Source: CBDFKQ01 sp965248855 | Lineage (GTDB): Bacteria; Bacteroidota; Bacteroidia; Cytophagales; 172606-1 | Direction of reading: 5' to 3' | Assembly (NCBI GenBank): GCA_965248855.1 | Contig: CBDFKQ010000012.1 | Span: forward strand, 310,001-374,000 | Length of the DNA stretch: 64,000 nucleotides | Shown: piece by piece, positions 56,966 through 64,000 of the stretch | How positions within the stretch are numbered: position 1 is the stretch's first letter | Layout of the letters: each line of letters starts with the position of its first letter | Made by a program: the position numbers and the translations under genes | Notes under the pieces: model-generated | Seen by the model: only the letters and a program-made list of their open reading frames with translations | The model's database searches: none | What the model was told of the DNA's origin: nothing

Positions 56966-57625
56966 ATGTATTTAAAGATTATTTATATTCTTTTAATTTC
57001 TCTCTTTATGGCAGCTTGCAGTGATTCACAAGCTGATAAGCTTGATTCTAAATCTATTAAAGAACAAATGGATGAAAGAAAAATCCACAGGGTAAAACCT
57101 GCAGATATTTTGAATCAAACGGCTGCAACAGGTGAGATGATTATTAAAAAAATTAATAAAAAATATATTGAAAATTTAAAAGATCAAATGCAAAGTAAAT
57201 CTTTTGAAGAAAGTATAAAACAATGCAATATTAATTTGCCTGTTAAAGATTCTTTGCAAAAAAATTTAATGGCAAAAATTAAACGTTTTTCACTTAAGGG
57301 TAAATTGCCGGCACATTTAAATATAAAAGAAATTGATATGTGGGATGCCTATCGATATAATGTGGAGAATAAAATTCCTGTTAAAGAAAACAGTCAGCAC
57401 TTGGGTGATAGTTTAATGCTATTTACATCAGGAATTATTATAAACGACCAAGTTTGCCTAAAATGCCATGGAAATATTGAAAAAGATATTTCAATAAATA
57501 ATTTTAAAATATTAAAAAATAATTTCCCGCAGATGGATAGCCTTGTGAATTATAAAATGAATGATGCAATAGGTATATGGAGTTTATTGATTGATAAAAA
57601 GAGTATTATAAAAAAAATCCGTTAG
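56966..57625 (+). CDS. Tll0287-like (DUF3365) heme-binding-type lipoprotein
   Basis: 219 residues from the ATG at 56966 (MYLKIIYILLISLFMAACS, lipobox with AAC); the frame opens 12 codons earlier at 56930 but that would displace the signal. The mature part is helical with a C-terminal CLKCH heme c-attachment motif, as in the Tll0287-like/DUF3365 sensor domain family. It may sense redox or gas ligands in the periplasm, or act as a small electron carrier. It is 13 bp upstream of ung, so the two share a transcript without an obvious functional link. Confidence 0.78.
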   Translation: MYLKIIYILLISLFMAACSDSQADKLDSKSIKEQMDERKIHRVKPADILNQTAATGEMIIKKINKKYIENLKDQMQSKSFEESIKQCNINLPVKDSLQKNLMAKIKRFSLKGKLPAHLNIKEIDMWDAYRYNVENKIPVKENSQHLGDSLMLFTSGIIINDQVCLKCHGNIEKDISINNFKILKNNFPQMDSLVNYKMNDAIGIWSLLIDKKSIIKKIR

Positions 57626-57638
57626 ATTAATATTTATT

Positions 57639-58307
57639 ATGGCTGAGGTAAAAATTGAAGCAAGTTGGAAAGAACAATTAAAAGAAGAGTTTGAAAAACC
57701 ATACTTTAACAGTTTAATTGAGTTCGTTAAACAAGAGTATGCAAATAATAAGATATTTCCACCGGCCGGAAAAATTTTTGCCGCTTTTGATCATTGCCCT
57801 TTCGAAAAAGTAAAAGTTGTTATACTTGGTCAAGATCCATATCATGGTGAAGGCCAAGCGCATGGTTTAAGTTTTTCAGTTCCGGAAGGTATTGCCATTC
57901 CACCCTCACTTAGAAATATATTTAAAGAAATAAAGGACGATATAGGCATTGAAATTCCTAAATCCGGAAATTTGGAAAGGTGGGCTGACCAGGGGATTTT
58001 ATTATTAAATGCAACATTAACAGTAAAGGCAGGCGAAGCAGGGTCGCATCAAAAGAAGGGTTGGGAGATATTTACCGATGCGGTAATTAAAAAGATATCT
58101 GACAAAAAAGAAAATATTGTTTTTTTACTATGGGGAGCTTATGCGCAAAAAAAGGGTGAAATTATAGATGAGAGTAAACATTACATTTTAAAAGCAAAAC
58201 ACCCATCTCCATTAGCCGTAAAATATGGAGGTTTTTTTGGAACAAAACATTTTAGTAAAACCAATATATTTTTAAAGAATTTGAGTGAAAAGGAAATAGA
58301 TTGGTAA
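57639..58307 (+). CDS. ung: Uracil-DNA glycosylase (family 1)
   Basis: Removes uracil from DNA to start base-excision repair. 222 residues with the water-activating motif GQDPYHG (64-70, Asp66 catalytic), LLLNATLTV, and the DNA-intercalation motif HPSPLA near residue 188. Length and order match Ung. It is the second gene after the heme-type lipoprotein. Confidence 0.96.
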   Translation: MAEVKIEASWKEQLKEEFEKPYFNSLIEFVKQEYANNKIFPPAGKIFAAFDHCPFEKVKVVILGQDPYHGEGQAHGLSFSVPEGIAIPPSLRNIFKEIKDDIGIEIPKSGNLERWADQGILLLNATLTVKAGEAGSHQKKGWEIFTDAVIKKISDKKENIVFLLWGAYAQKKGEIIDESKHYILKAKHPSPLAVKYGGFFGTKHFSKTNIFLKNLSEKEIDW

Positions 58308-58389
58308 AATTTTATCTTTTTATTAATTTGTTTTTGCATTAAACTTACTGTTTTATTTGTTGTCTAAATATCAAATAAAACGTTAAACG

Positions 58390-58659
58390 ATGAAGTCTTT
58401 AAAAATTATTTGTGTTATAATCTTGCTTTTAATTTGTTTTTCCAATCAGGTTGCATACGCCCAATTTAGGTTAAATGTAAGAGTTGGTAATCAACATCGT
58501 TACAGAAGATTTTATAATGCTCCTCCTCCGGTTTATTATTCACCATCAACAGTATATGTTGGTTCACCAACACCGGGTTTAGTTTGGATAAACCCTCATT
58601 GGCGTTATAATCGCCGGGGAAATTCTATATTAGTACCGGGTCACTATAGGAGATGGTAA
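58390..58659 (+). CDS. Small secreted Tyr/Arg-rich protein
   Basis: 89 residues: signal peptide (MKSLKIICVIILLLICFSNQVAYAQ) and a mature part rich in Tyr, Arg and Pro (RYRRFYNAPPPVYYSPS, GLVWINPHWRY, VPGHYRRW). The NPHWRY and PGHYRRW ends resemble YXWGXW-type repeats of secreted Bacteroidota and Proteobacteria proteins of unknown role. A strong terminator begins within its stop codon region. Confidence 0.75.
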   Translation: MKSLKIICVIILLLICFSNQVAYAQFRLNVRVGNQHRYRRFYNAPPPVYYSPSTVYVGSPTPGLVWINPHWRYNRRGNSILVPGHYRRW

Positions 58660-58689
58660 AGAAAAGCGCTTTGTTCAGCGCTTTTCTTT
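58658..58689 (+). terminator. Rho-independent terminator after the small secreted protein
   Basis: 13-bp perfect stem AAAGAAAAGCGCT (58658-58670) with AGCGCTTTTCTTT (58677-58689), 6-nt loop. Confidence 0.9.
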
Positions 58690-58726
58690 ATACGTGATAT
58701 AATTTTTGTTTTATAAATAAACCGGC

Positions 58727-59505
58727 CTAACAATAACCCATTATTTTATAAACAAAATATCCAATAATTTCATGAAGTAATTCATGCCATTCAGAAAAGG
58801 CTTCAACCTGAGGCATAAAAGAATTTAAATTAAGTACTTCCTTGTGTGAGTGAAGATCAGTACTAAATGAAGTAGTTGTTACACCTGCCTTTTGTAAAAC
58901 AAGCATGAGCCCTGCGCATATGAAAGGCTGAGGTAACCAGCAAATATTTTTTATCCGGAAATTTTTGTTTTTAAAATTTTTGCAGAAAATAAAGCGTTTT
59001 CTCTTGTGTTTTTTGCCTCTGGTTCTATAAAAATATTTTGCTCGGGCACACCGCACTCTTTTAAAAAATTGGACAAAGCAACCGATTCATTTTCTTCATC
59101 ATCAACTTTGTTTTTAAATAATTGAAAAGTACCTCCTGTAATTAAAATATTTTTTATTTTCCCTTTTTTATATAAATCTAAGGTATTTGTAAGCCTGTCA
59201 ACATTATTACCAAAATAAATTCTATCCTTAACAGGTTTTCCTCCTTCCACAATACCGGTAAGTAAAATAGCAACATCATATGGTTCTTTAATATCTGCGT
59301 AAGGCGTTATTGGAATTTCCCATAACTTTAAACCTTGGTTTATCAATGGCCCGTTAGAAAAAAACAAAAGCATAATTACACCTGTGTATAATGCGCGCTT
59401 CTTTAATTTTGTATTTTTTGTGATTAAAGAAAAAATAAAGCAGGCCATTATTCAGGTAAATGGCATTGCAAAATAAAAAATTGTTTTAGATAGGAAATAA
59501 AACAT
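58727..59505 (-). pseudogene. YdcF/SanA-like (DUF218) gene with three disruptions
   Basis: DUF218 proteins are inner-membrane-anchored and linked to envelope biogenesis. On the minus strand the N-terminus MFYFLSKTIFYFAMPFT starts at 59505, but the next codon (expected Trp) is TGA at 59452-59454. The body then reads from 59448 (MACFIFSLITKN ... ILLTGIVEGG ... ILITGG ... FIEPEAKNTRENA). One extra A in the run at 58968-58972 shifts the frame. In the shifted frame the conserved KKYLLVTSAFHMRRAHACF follows, and a second extra A at 58890-58893 shifts again into KAGVTTTSFSTDLHSH ... WHELLHEIIGYFVYKIMGY, ending at 58727. Removing the two bases and reading TGG restores a complete protein. As given, it cannot make a full-length product. 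Confidence 0.85.
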
Positions 59506-59537
59506 CCGAATTAATTAATAAATATTACTTACAAAAA

Positions 59538-60554
59538 TTATATCCTTACTAATTTTGCCTCTTTTCTTGATCGGGCAATATCGTAAGCTAAAAAGATGGC
59601 TTCGCGCATAGAATTTTCGTCAGCAATATTTTTACCTGCAATGTCATAAGCAGTACCATGGTCAGGAGAAGTTCTGATTATCGGTAAGCCTGCAGTATAA
59701 TTCACTCCATTTTCAAATGCAAGTGTTTTAAAAGGAATTAGACCTTGGTCGTGATACATAGCTAATACTGCATCGTATTTTTTATAATTTCCTGTACCAA
59801 AAAAACCATCTGCAGGATAAGGGCCAAAAATTAAATGACCTTTTTGTCTGAAATTTTTAACAACCGGTTGAATAATTTCTATTTCTTCATTACCTAACAA
59901 ACCCGCTTCTCCTGCATGTGGGTTTAAGCCCAACACAGCAATTCTTGGTTTTACAATTCCAAAATCATTATTCATTGTTTGTAAAAGCAAATCAATTTTC
60001 GCATTTATTTTTTCTTTAGTAATAGCTTCAGAAACTTTTTGAAGTGGAATATGACCGGTTACAACTCCAATTTTCAAATTTTCGCTAACCATCAACATTA
60101 AACTTTCTTTCATTCCAAATGCCTCTGTAAGGTATTCTGTATGGCCGGGAAACTTAAAATCGGTATTTTGAATATTTGCTTTATTGATTGGAGCGGTTAC
60201 CAATGCATCTAACCTTCCATTTTTTAAATCATCAACAGCCGTTTTTAATGCAATATATGCAGCATTACCGGCTTCGGGAGTAATTTTTCCCGGTAATATT
60301 TCCAGGTTTTCATCCCAACAATTTACAATATTTGTTCTTTTATGGCCAACCGGTTCGCTTTGTTTAAGTGGATACATTGTCCACTCTTCCAGTTCAAGTA
60401 ATTTTCTATATTTTAATAAAACTTTATGCGACCCATAAATAACCGGGGTACACATTTGTAAAATTTTTTTATTTGACAGTGCTTTTAAAACTACTTCAGG
60501 TCCTATTCCATTGTAATCTCCTAAAGTTATTCCTATTATAGGTTTATTATCCAT
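59538..60554 (-). CDS. pdxA: 4-hydroxythreonine-4-phosphate dehydrogenase
   Basis: Oxidises 4-phosphohydroxy-L-threonine in the DXP-dependent pathway of pyridoxal phosphate synthesis. 338 residues beginning IGITLGDYNGIGPEV; metal ligands lie in TGHIPLQKV, GLNPHAGEAG and MYHDQGLIPFK; RTSPDHGTAYDIAGK is near the C-terminus. Intact and normal length, although both flanking genes carry disruptions. No pdxJ nearby. Confidence 0.95.
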   Translation of the reverse strand: MDNKPIIGITLGDYNGIGPEVVLKALSNKKILQMCTPVIYGSHKVLLKYRKLLELEEWTMYPLKQSEPVGHKRTNIVNCWDENLEILPGKITPEAGNAAYIALKTAVDDLKNGRLDALVTAPINKANIQNTDFKFPGHTEYLTEAFGMKESLMLMVSENLKIGVVTGHIPLQKVSEAITKEKINAKIDLLLQTMNNDFGIVKPRIAVLGLNPHAGEAGLLGNEEIEIIQPVVKNFRQKGHLIFGPYPADGFFGTGNYKKYDAVLAMYHDQGLIPFKTLAFENGVNYTAGLPIIRTSPDHGTAYDIAGKNIADENSMREAIFLAYDIARSRKEAKLVRI

Positions 60555-60593
60555 TTTAAATTATATAAATATTATCCGAATTTAATTCAGTTA

Positions 60594-61341
60594 TTACATT
60601 TTTCCAGCCAAAGTGGAAGGGTAATTAATAAATTTTTTCATAACTACCTCAGTACCGTTTATGAAAACATGCTCTTTTCCATAAGGCTTCGCCTTTGGTA
60701 TTACTTACCAAATCGCTAACGCCTCTTAATATTAAAAGCTTTTTTTTATTTTTCGAAACAGTGTAAGCTATTGCTCCTGTTTCCCAATCACCTGCTATGG
60801 CATTATAATTATTTTTAAGACTTTCAATTTCAGTAGGGATTAAATCCTTATCTGCTGATACCATGACAGTTTTAATTACTTTTGAAGGGTATGGAAGTTT
60901 AAGCCAATTTAAATCCAAATTAATCGAATAATCATTTATTGCTTCTTTGCTATCCCCCATTGCTTCAATAATATCATAAATAATAGTTTTATCAACCAAT
61001 ACTACTTCATATTTTTTTATTGAACCTTCAAATCCTCCGCAAGTTCCTAAGTTGATTATGTATTCAGGTTGATAGGTACTGATAACATATTGGGCAGAGC
61101 CAGCTGCAGCAACTTTACCCCAACCGCCATGAAAAAAGAGGATTTTTTCATTTACATTATTAATCTTAAAATCTTTAAAAAAATAATCTCCCCATGGTGA
61201 TGAATTATAGTTTTCTTTGGGATAAAATTCTTTGACTACTTTCCATTCAGAATTTGCAGAGATAATAACTGCAATACGACATTTTTGAGCAAATAAATTG
61301 CTAAATGCAAATAGAAAAAAAATAAAAAAAATCTTCTTCAT
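60594..61341 (-). CDS. Secreted nucleoside phosphorylase/MTAN-like protein (C-terminal frameshift)
   Basis: Signal peptide (MKKIFFIFFLFAFSNLFAQ) then a PNP/MTA-SAH-nucleosidase-like fold: IAVIISANSEWKVV, LFFHGGWGKVAAAGSAQYV, INLGTCGGFEG, the catalytic-type GDWETGAIA and ILRGVSDLV. Most relatives are cytoplasmic, so an exported version suggests periplasmic purine salvage. The straight frame ends early at 60649 (ALWKRACFHKRY). One extra A in the run at 60675-60678 explains this: without it the frame continues WKEHVFINGTEVVMKKFINYPSTLAGKM to a stop at 60594, giving 248 residues and a proper C-terminal helix. It is 5 bp downstream of the aminopeptidase gene. Confidence 0.78.
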
Positions 61342-61346
61342 TAAAT

Positions 61347-62781
61347 TTAACTTTTACTTTTTTGAACAAAAAAATCATAAAGTAATCTTACACATAATCC
61401 TGTTCCACCCAAGCCTCTGTAATTATCCTGAGTATGAGTATAAGCACCTGCTGCAATGTCTAAATGCATCCATGGATAGGAAGAAGTAAAATGCTCTAAA
61501 AATTTACCTGCTGTAATAGCTCCGGCTTCCGGCCCTCCTATATTTTTCAAATCCGCAATAGTAGATTTAATTTGTTCAGCGTATTCATCCCAAAGTGGAA
61601 ACTCAACTAATCTTTCGTAAACATTTTCACCACTTGCTTTAAGATTATTTTTTTCCTCGTCCGAAGCTGTTCCCATAAATACAATACCTTCTTTACCAAT
61701 TGCTCTGGCTGCCGAACCTGTTAATGTAGCCAGATCGATTACTAATCCGGGTTCATATTTTTTTGCATAACTTAAAGCATCTGCCAATATTAATCTTCCT
61801 TCAGCGTCAGTATTTAAAACTTCAACAGTTGTTCCGTCATGCATTTCTATAACGTCACCTGGGGTAACAGCATTTCCATCAGGCCTGTTTTCAGTAGCCG
61901 GTATTAAACCAATCATATAAATTGGTAAATTATTTTTAGCAATAGCATAAAAACTACCTACAACTGCAGCACCACCTGCCATATCCATTTTCATATAATC
62001 CATCCCGTTTGTCGTTTCTTTCAAACTCAAACCACCGGTATCATATACTACACCTTTTCCAACTAATATATATGGTTTTTTATTTATCGCATTTTTTGGT
62101 TTGTATGTTAAAATATTAAATGTAGGAGGGTTGGGGCTTCCCCAATTAACTGCAAGTAAACCGCCCATTTTTAAACTTTGTATTTTCTTTTTATTAAAAA
62201 CCTCCACTTCAAAACCTGCAATTTTGCCTGCTTTTTCCATTTCTTCACTAAACTGTTCGGCAGTTAAAAAAACAACAGGTTCATTAACTAAATCTTTGGT
62301 GAGAGCAACTGCATCTGTTAAATTTTTTAATTCATCAACACTTTTTTGCTTTAAATCCGAATGAAACAGCTCTATTGTTTTAATACTATTTAACTTATTT
62401 TTATCGGTTTTGTATTTAAGAAATTTATAATTACTTAAAATGCAGCCTTCTGTAAATATCAGAACATCTTCCACTTTTCTTAAAAAAGAGGAAATATAAA
62501 TATTTTCTATTTTATTTGTATTTAAATAATTACAAAGTTCATAGCCGGACCTACGCAATTTTTCTTTTTCATCTGAAGGGTTTTTTCCTTTTTCGACAAA
62601 AATTAAAATTATTAAATAATCATAACGATTTATAACTACTTGATTTAGTTTATTATCACGTTGGTTAATTATATATTTTATTTTCCAAATCAGAAAACCG
62701 GAGTTCAGAAGGAATATCATCACACAAGTAAGCCGAATTAACTTTTTCAGTTTTACCGGATACTAATTTTATATCAGCCAT
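61347..62781 (-). CDS. pepA: Leucyl aminopeptidase (M17) with N-terminal frameshift
   Basis: Manganese/zinc M17 aminopeptidase. The C-terminal catalytic domain is complete: KGVVYDTGGLSLK, MKMDMAGGAAV, NTDAEGRLILADALSYA, VDLATLTGSA and GAITAGKFLEHF carry the metal ligands and catalytic Lys/Arg. The true start is MADIKLVSGKTEKVNS at 62781. That frame runs to FSDLENK, then one extra A in the runs at 62676-62684 moves the reading frame, and the protein continues as YIINQRDNKLNQVV. The alternative ATG at 62723 gives a truncated start (MMIFLLNSG...) that is not homologous. Corrected length is 477 residues, normal for the family. Confidence 0.9.
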
Positions 62782-62946
62782 TATATTTTTACTATTTAGA
62801 TTATTTAAGGGATTAAATTAGATGTATAATTTAATTTGATTTTAAACCTCACATTAAAATTGATGGTCAGATTTTTTAGAATAAATATTTGATTTAAACA
62901 TTAAATTCTTTACAATATTACAATAAACATTTTGATTAGATTATCT

Positions 62947-64000
62947 GTGAACTTTACTTATCATAAAATAAAATTATTTTTTATTGAAAAAGAAAAAAAT
63001 AATAATTATAAAAAAATATTAAAACTTTACTTTATAGCTTATTTATTTATTTTTTGTGGTTTTAGCAACATATTTGGCCAAGATCAAAAGGATCAAAACA
63101 CATATCAGGAAGAGATTAAAAAGAAAGAAATCAAACCTATTTACAAAAATAGCCTTAAGGTATTACCTGTTATTTATTATACACCCGAAACCCATTTAGC
63201 AGGCGGCTTGGTTGGAATTTATTTATTTAAAACCAAAAAAGACAGTACAACCAGAACATCAAATATAGATTTTGCTGCCATTTATACCCAAAATAAGCAA
63301 GTTATTATAAATCCGATAATAACAATGTTTACAAAAAACGAAATGTTTTACCTGCGAAGTTATTTTTTATACACCGAGTTTCCGGAATTTTTTTATGGTA
63401 TTGGCAGTAAAGGAATAGATTCCACTAAAGAAAAGATTAGTTATAAAGCATTGCGTACCCATCAAAGATTTTTAACAAAGTTATTACCTAAGTTTTTTGG
63501 AGGTTTACAATATGATTATACTAATATTTATGACTTAAAATTTCCCGATGATACAAAGTATTTAAATAAACTTACAGGTTTTACAGGGAGCAAATCATCA
63601 GGCTTAGGCGTGGCATTCCAAATAGATATGCGTGATAATATATTAAATGCCTCAAAAGGATATTATATTGAAGTGTCAAATTTAAATTACGGTAGTTGGA
63701 TTGGCAGTAAATTTAATTTTCACAACTATATTTTAGATTTTAGAAAATACTTTCAATTACCAAATAAAAGCATAGTTGCATTTCAAACATATTTTAATTT
63801 AAATAGTGGTAATGTCCCTTTTAAACAAATGGCAACAATCGGTGGCCATACTTTAATGAGAGGATATTATAACGGAAGGTTTAGAGATAAAAATGCAACT
63901 GTAATTCAAGCAGAATGGAGGCAACATATTTGGCGAAGAATAGGAGCGACAATTTTTGGTGGCTTAGGTGAAGTAGCACCGAAAGCTTTTAATTTCTATA
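62947..64000 (+). CDS. Omp85/BamA-TamA-type outer-membrane protein, partial (runs off the window)
   Basis: Continuous frame to the last base, at least 350 residues. After a signal-like segment (LYFIAYLFIFCGFSNIFGQ) comes an outer-membrane barrel of the bacterial surface antigen (D15) type: VLPVIYYTPETHLAGGLVG, FQIDMRDNILNASKGYYIEV, and IGGHTLMRGYYNGRFRDKN, where the RGY(Y)xGRxRDK pattern resembles the Omp85 RGF motif. There are no POTRA domains before the barrel, which suggests a patatin-associated or stand-alone D15 protein rather than BamA. Start uncertain: GTG at 62947 is the most upstream candidate, and there is no in-frame ATG before the signal. Divergent from the aminopeptidase gene. 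Confidence 0.8.
   Translation, partial: MNFTYHKIKLFFIEKEKNNNYKKILKLYFIAYLFIFCGFSNIFGQDQKDQNTYQEEIKKKEIKPIYKNSLKVLPVIYYTPETHLAGGLVGIYLFKTKKDSTTRTSNIDFAAIYTQNKQVIINPIITMFTKNEMFYLRSYFLYTEFPEFFYGIGSKGIDSTKEKISYKALRTHQRFLTKLLPKFFGGLQYDYTNIYDLKFPDDTKYLNKLTGFTGSKSSGLGVAFQIDMRDNILNASKGYYIEVSNLNYGSWIGSKFNFHNYILDFRKYFQLPNKSIVAFQTYFNLNSGNVPFKQMATIGGHTLMRGYYNGRFRDKNATVIQAEWRQHIWRRIGATIFGGLGEVAPKAFNFY

Noticed and set aside
59446..59505. TGA read as tryptophan (alternative genetic code)
   Set aside because: The same gene has two further lesions, and all other genes of the window end normally, several of them at TGA-type or TAA stops with no internal TGA.

Overview
The window is a low-GC (about one third G+C by eye) chromosomal stretch from a member of the phylum Bacteroidota. 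The evidence is two type B (gliding-type) and one type A type IX secretion system (T9SS) C-terminal sorting domains, a giant SprB-repeat adhesin, a Smr protein of the Bacteroidetes DUF2027 type, PID-CTERM-like and carboxypeptidase-regulatory-like surface proteins, near absence of Shine-Dalgarno sequences, and occasional TAnnTTTG promoter boxes. The order or family cannot be fixed from the sequence. No rRNA, tRNA or CRISPR array was seen.

Layout. 0-10.7 kb is mostly housekeeping: grpE-dnaJ (minus strand), cysS, a glutaminyl-cyclase-like M28 lipoprotein and a Smr protein (plus strand), then a minus-strand run of membrane proteins (including a VWA protein) ending in fabG. 10.7-21.4 kb is a surface-adhesin locus: a small SprB-repeat protein followed by a gene for a protein of about 3,375 residues. 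That gene contains nine nearly identical 246-bp units and is split by a 2-bp deletion inside the array. 22-25.4 kb holds aconitase, an RRM protein and a YebC-family regulator. 25.5-27.3 kb is an IS110-family element whose upstream non-coding region folds into a candidate bridge RNA. 27.7-38.1 kb carries a T9SS type B protein, malQ, and a tightly coupled pair: a 77-residue PID-CTERM-like peptide and a 1,703-residue esterase/FnIII/PA14/T9SS protein. 38.2-49 kb has envelope proteins, a sugar nucleotidyltransferase, glgX, galT, a YihY-family protein, two tiny membrane proteins and dnaG. 49.2-64 kb has a tandem pair of membrane-anchored endonuclease/exonuclease/phosphatase-fold proteins, an AsmA-like giant, an orphan ABC ATPase, a heme-binding-type lipoprotein, ung, a decayed YdcF/SanA-type gene, pdxA, a secreted nucleoside-phosphorylase-like gene, a leucyl aminopeptidase gene and the start of an Omp85-type barrel running off the right edge.

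Themes. Glycogen/maltodextrin and galactose use (malQ, glgX, galT and possibly the nucleotidyltransferase) is spread over about 14 kb rather than gathered in an operon. Cell-surface display through T9SS is the main accessory theme, though no T9SS machinery gene lies in the window. The right-hand 5 kb is unusual: three genes carry single extra A residues in short coding-strand A runs, and one of these also has an in-frame stop. This means either local sequence error or real gene decay. The most interesting items are the IS110 element with its structured upstream RNA, the homogenised 246-bp adhesin array, the PID-CTERM/giant esterase pair, and a dispersed intergenic motif related to ATTGATAYTGATAAA.
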